From: Bauldia sp.
GTDB lineage: Bacteria; Pseudomonadota; Alphaproteobacteria; Rhizobiales; Kaistiaceae
Length of the DNA stretch: 58,361 nucleotides
Direction: 5' to 3'
Assembly (NCBI RefSeq): GCF_020442045.1
Contig: NZ_JAGRLA010000014.1
Span: 1 to 58,361, forward strand
This document shows positions 54,681 through 58,361 of this stretch, in pieces. The translations under genes were made by a program, and so were the position numbers. Below the pieces are notes generated by a model. It had not been told where the DNA came from, searched no databases, and saw only the letters and a list, made by a program, of their open reading frames with translations. Position 1 is the first letter of the stretch; the number at the start of each line of letters is the position of its first letter.

Positions 54681-55634
54681 TCAGGCCCGTATCTCCTGTC
54701 GCTGGAAGACGACATAAGCGATCGTGAAGACGACGATCATGGCGGCGATCAGGCCGGCGAATTGGGGCCAGACGAGAAGCGCGCTTTGTGAGAAAGGCAG
54801 CGGCGCGCCCATAACCGCCCCCTGTAGCTGACCGAAGAAGATCAGGCCCAGAGCGCGGGTGGCCGGATGGAGCAGCCCCAGGGTCATTTCGCCGAACAGC
54901 GTGAATGGCGAGGCCCTGGCAATGCCCTGCTGGAGTTCGGCATTGGTCACCACCGACATGGGATCGAACTGGTCGACCGGGGCAGCAGCGCTGGCGATCA
55001 ACGGCGCGAGCATCGACCAGAAGACCGTGAACAGGAGCCAGAGGGACAGCGCTGCGAGCGCCGAGGTCGCCGGCGACCGGAACACCGTCGAGAAAAGCAG
55101 CGCGACCGCGAGCCACACCCCGCTATAGGCGATGCAGCAGAGCAGGAATCCGATGCCGCGCAGCACCTCCTCGCCGCTTGGCGGCAGGCCAAGCGTCAGA
55201 ATGCCGAGACCGGTGACCAGCAGCCACAGCGTGACAAGGCAGATGGTCAGGACGATCAGACCGCCGAGGAATTTCCCGGCAAGAAGCCCGTCCCGATAAA
55301 TCGGCTGGGCGAGAATCCGGCTCATCGTGCGCCGGGAATACTCGCCGTTGATCGCATCGAAGGCGAGCGCGATGGCCAGTAGAGGCAACAGGAAGCCCAG
55401 GAAGGACACGAAGGACGGCAGCGGATCGCGCGCCGTGGTGAAGAGCCGGAGGAACAGGAACGGATCCTGCCCCACCGTATTCTTGATCTGGCCGATGGCG
55501 CCGTAGATGGCGCCGATCGCGGTGAGCAACACGAGCAGCATCGCCAGATGCATCCGCGCGCTCGTCATGTGGTCGGCGGCTTCCTTCAGGGCGACCGTCG
55601 ACAGGCCCGTGAATGGTGATCCCTCACGCCGCAT
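54681..55634 (-). CDS. ABC-2-type permease of a NEW3-associated transporter, 317 aa
   Basis: About six hydrophobic helices in the NosY-like layout: [80 protein letters not shown], and [20 protein letters not shown]. The extracytoplasmic loop (about 215-260) is short. Its ATG overlaps the ATPase gene end by 11 bases (GAGGAG serves as its ribosome site). It is the last gene of the operon NEW3 protein, ATPase, permease, transcribed in that order on the minus strand. Confidence 0.88.
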   Translation of the reverse strand: MRREGSPFTGLSTVALKEAADHMTSARMHLAMLLVLLTAIGAIYGAIGQIKNTVGQDPFLFLRLFTTARDPLPSFVSFLGFLLPLLAIALAFDAINGEYSRRTMSRILAQPIYRDGLLAGKFLGGLIVLTICLVTLWLLVTGLGILTLGLPPSGEEVLRGIGFLLCCIAYSGVWLAVALLFSTVFRSPATSALAALSLWLLFTVFWSMLAPLIASAAAPVDQFDPMSVVTNAELQQGIARASPFTLFGEMTLGLLHPATRALGLIFFGQLQGAVMGAPLPFSQSALLVWPQFAGLIAAMIVVFTIAYVVFQRQEIRA

Positions 55635-56568
55635 CGGACATCTCCTCCTGTTCGAAGTAGCGGCTGTAGATCTCGTCGAGGCTGGTCCGGGTGAGCGTCA
55701 TGTTGCGCAACCCGCCACCGGCTTCGACCACCCGCCGCGCGATCTCTTTCCTGAGGTCGCGATCGGCGTCGACGCGGCTTCGGCCATCTTCCGACCGGGC
55801 GACGCCGGCGATGCCGTCCATTCCCTCCAGGACGCCGGCGAGATCGACGCCCTCGGTCTCGATCTCGACGACGTAGGCGCCGCCGAGAACGTCCCGGGCG
55901 AGTTCGTCCACCGGCCCGACCAGCCCCACCCGTCCCTTGCGGAACAGCGCGACGCGGTCGCAGATCGATTGCACCAGGCCAAGCAGATGCGACGACAGGA
56001 GCACCGTCATCCCTTCCGCCTTGAGGTTGAGGATAAGGGCAAGCAGTTCGCTGGTACCCTGCGGATCGAGGCCATTGGTCGGCTCGTCGAGGATCGCCAC
56101 CCGCGCCTCCTTGACCAGCAGCTCGGCCACCCCCAATCGCTGGCGCATGCCATGGGAGAAGGTCGATACGCGGCGATCCGCCACCTCGGCGAGTCCAACG
56201 ACCGAGAGGGCCCGGTCGATCCGCTGGGCGGCATCCCCGGAAGCAAGGCCGAGGAGCCGCGCCGAATAGACAAGGTTCTCGCGGGCCGAGAGGGTGTCAT
56301 AGAAGCCAACCTGATCGGGCAGGTAGCCGACGCGACGCTTCACCTCCAACGGCTGGCGCAGCGGGTCGAATCCGAGCACCCGGACGCTACCGCCGGTCGG
56401 CTCGGTGAGGCCGAGCAACATGAGGATCGTCGTCGTCTTGCCCGACCCGTTCGGACCGAGAAGGCCGAAGACCTCGCCGGCCCCGATCGTCAGATCGAGG
56501 CCGTCGACCGCGAGCGCCCGGCCGTATCGCTTGGTCAGGCCGCTCGCTTCGATGACCGGGGCGCTCAT
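55624..56568 (-). CDS. ABC transporter ATP-binding protein of a NEW3-associated transporter, 314 aa
   Basis: A NosF/ABC-2 ATPase: Walker [19 protein letters not shown]-loop [16 protein letters not shown], signature [15 protein letters not shown], Walker [13 protein letters not shown], and H-loop LLSSHLLG. The C-terminal part (about 220-310) is a regulatory extension ending [11 protein letters not shown]. The ATG at 56568 overlaps the NEW3 gene stop by four bases (ATGA), so expression is coupled. Confidence 0.92.
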   Translation of the reverse strand: MSAPVIEASGLTKRYGRALAVDGLDLTIGAGEVFGLLGPNGSGKTTTILMLLGLTEPTGGSVRVLGFDPLRQPLEVKRRVGYLPDQVGFYDTLSARENLVYSARLLGLASGDAAQRIDRALSVVGLAEVADRRVSTFSHGMRQRLGVAELLVKEARVAILDEPTNGLDPQGTSELLALILNLKAEGMTVLLSSHLLGLVQSICDRVALFRKGRVGLVGPVDELARDVLGGAYVVEIETEGVDLAGVLEGMDGIAGVARSEDGRSRVDADRDLRKEIARRVVEAGGGLRNMTLTRTSLDEIYSRYFEQEEMSDAA

Positions 56569-57758
56569 CGCCGGCCGTACCGGGTTACCGCCACGGCGAG
56601 GACGATGACGGCGGCGCCGATGACCCCGAGGCCGGCCACGCCCCACAGGGTCGAGGTCAGGACCGTGATCCGGAAGGCTGCATTGTCCGAGGCGCCGTCG
56701 CCGTTGGCGCGGACGGTGACGACGTAGTCTCCGGCAATCGCCTTGTCGGAGGGCGTCATGGTCGCGGCCACGTCAACCTTCTGGTCCGGCTGGATGACGT
56801 CGATCATCGCCGGCGCGAAGTCGACCTTCCATCCGCTGGGCGCGTTCGCCGACATCTTGACGCCCTGGGCCGGCGCGGTTCCGGTGTTGCCGATCGCGAA
56901 GGTGAAGGTCTTTTCCTTGCCCGCGGTCGCTTCGCCGGAAAGCCGCCCGTCAGGGCCGGCAAGAGCCAGCTTCGCCTGTCCGGTGATGTCGAGAACGAGT
57001 TGCGTCTGGGCCGACGACTCGGGACTGACGACCTGCATCATCACCGGATACTGGCCCGCGGCGGCATCGTTCGCAGGCGTCACGCTGACCTTGAGGTCCT
57101 TGGACTCCCCCGCCTTGACCGGCAGGCTGGTCAGCTCCTGCGAACCATATTGCTCCTTGAACACCACCTGAAAGCCGGGAGGGGATTGCGCCAGCAGGTT
57201 GAACAGCTGCTCCTCGGCGCCTTCATTCCTGACCGTCACCTGATAGTCGAATGTCGATTTCGGGGTACCGCGCAGCGCCGGCAGCTTCGGCTCGATCGTT
57301 ACGCTTGCGGGCTCCGCCGCCGTCAGCGAAAGCGAGACCGGCAGTTCGAGGACCCTGCCTTCCGACTTGCCAATGATCATGAAACCGTAGGTCTTTGCCT
57401 CGGCGCCCTTCGGAGGCGTGAGATCAAGGCCAAGTTTGACGCTGCTGTCGGAGTCGACGATTGCCGCCCCGACAGGCCGGTTATCGCCGGTGAATTTCCA
57501 CTCCCATCCATCGGGAAGCCCCTTCACCGACAACGCCACGCGCACCGGTGGCAGCTGCTTGTTCTCGAGGGCAAGCGACAGCTTTACGTCCTTACCCATC
57601 GGTTCGGAGAGAACCGGATAGTCCGTGGTCAGCCACAAGCCGACGATCCGGGTCTCGTGAGGTGGGATTGGGGTCGGTTCCTGAGCGCAGGCGACATCGG
57701 CCAGCGCCAGGGCCCCCAACAGCGAGCAGGCCGCGACAATACCGCAGGCAGATCGCAT
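56565..57758 (-). CDS. Exported NEW3-domain protein (periplasmic part of an ABC-2 transporter), 397 aa
   Basis: Signal peptide residues 1-25 (ending DVACAQ). Two or three NEW3-like immunoglobulin modules of about 95 residues ([60 protein letters not shown]) precede a C-terminal membrane helix ([20 protein letters not shown]) with basic end RYGRR. It should be an anchored periplasmic protein. The ATPase and permease genes follow with short overlaps, so I infer a transport complex. CAGGAGG precedes the ATG at 57758. Confidence 0.85.
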   Translation of the reverse strand: MRSACGIVAACSLLGALALADVACAQEPTPIPPHETRIVGLWLTTDYPVLSEPMGKDVKLSLALENKQLPPVRVALSVKGLPDGWEWKFTGDNRPVGAAIVDSDSSVKLGLDLTPPKGAEAKTYGFMIIGKSEGRVLELPVSLSLTAAEPASVTIEPKLPALRGTPKSTFDYQVTVRNEGAEEQLFNLLAQSPPGFQVVFKEQYGSQELTSLPVKAGESKDLKVSVTPANDAAAGQYPVMMQVVSPESSAQTQLVLDITGQAKLALAGPDGRLSGEATAGKEKTFTFAIGNTGTAPAQGVKMSANAPSGWKVDFAPAMIDVIQPDQKVDVAATMTPSDKAIAGDYVVTVRANGDGASDNAAFRITVLTSTLWGVAGLGVIGAAVIVLAVAVTRYGRR

Positions 57759-57925
57759 GATCTTCCTCCTGATCCTATTAGCAATGAAAATGCGTTTGGC
57801 GTGCCAGTGCCCCAGGCCGATGGGTTACGGCTTTAGCAGGTCGCTGACGGCAATCGAGTCTGGCCTCGATTTGGGCGGAAATCTGGCGAAGTGAAACCGC
57901 GCCAGATTAAACCTTGGTAAGATTT

Positions 57926-57946
57926 CGCCTGGCCGTTTGGCCGGCG
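57926..57946 (-). terminator. Possible terminator after the DAHP synthase gene
   Basis: On the minus strand CGCCGGCC-AAAC-GGCCAGGCG (one bulge) follows the DAHP synthase stop by about 7 bp and is followed by AAATCTT. The tail is not a strong U-run. Confidence 0.4.
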
Positions 57947-57953
57947 GACAAGA

Positions 57954-58361
<408 letters not shown>

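Noticed and set aside
52882..54717. 611-codon open frame antisense to nadE
   Set aside because: Shadow of the synthetase gene with no recognisable domain.

Overview
This 58.4 kb window is dense, G+C-rich chromosomal DNA from an alphaproteobacterium, most likely of the order Hyphomicrobiales (Rhizobiales). The order is inferred from several families largely confined to it or typical of it (DUF992, DUF1236, DUF2865, small secreted proteins with a PLTPVS motif, a second long IF-1 behind a DEAD-box helicase, class II DAHP synthase) and from intergenic palindromes that translate to phrases such as VPAIH and KPGHD. I could not run a database search, so family calls come from motifs and overall sequence character.

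Layout. 1-1350: 3' part of a tRNA-Gln(CUG), a decayed integrase beside it and two small unknown genes. 1560-8690: a CadC-like membrane TPR protein and a run of envelope or secreted proteins (SH3/DUF1236, two outer-membrane barrels, DUF2092, DUF992, two PLTPVS-motif proteins). 8690-11330: an MscS channel divergent from a small RTX protein. 11410-17610: a solitary ABC binding protein, a phytanoyl-CoA dioxygenase-like enzyme and TrpB2 on one strand, then a DHDPS-family aldolase and a PuuE-type allantoinase. 17760-21670: pssA and psd (phosphatidylethanolamine synthesis), then an ArsR regulator with an ATM1-type exporter and a clear operator. 21720-30220: a LysM scaffold protein, a LOG-family hydrolase, and a long minus-strand block cysS, VOC, GNAT, GFA, GFA, cimA, interrupted after cysS by palindromic repeats and a duplicated cysS tail.

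30600-42410: SGNH hydrolase, sulfotransferase, malic enzyme (MaeB with a PTA domain), MltB-type transglycosylase, RibD-C/DHFR-like reductase, universal stress protein, SulP transporter, RhlE-type helicase with infA, and a steroid-reductase-like membrane protein. 42420-49860: an SDR dehydrogenase, a second RTX protein, an NlpC/P60 protein, a zinc ABC importer (znuACB) behind a Zur-like box, a third RTX protein and a compact RecD-like helicase. 49850-58361: a small unknown, L,D-transpeptidase, DUF2865 protein, glutamine-dependent NAD synthetase, a three-gene NEW3/ABC-2 transporter operon, and the 3' part of a class II DAHP synthase.

Most of the window is ordinary core genome. The parts most worth attention are the dispersed family of three small RTX proteins with a shared C-terminal module; the cysS locus, where a low-G+C, enlarged 3' portion and a duplicated tail suggest allele replacement; the NEW3/ABC-2 operon; the binding protein/dioxygenase/TrpB2 gene set; and the ArsR/ATM1 unit. 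I saw no CRISPR array, no intact insertion sequence and no rRNA gene.
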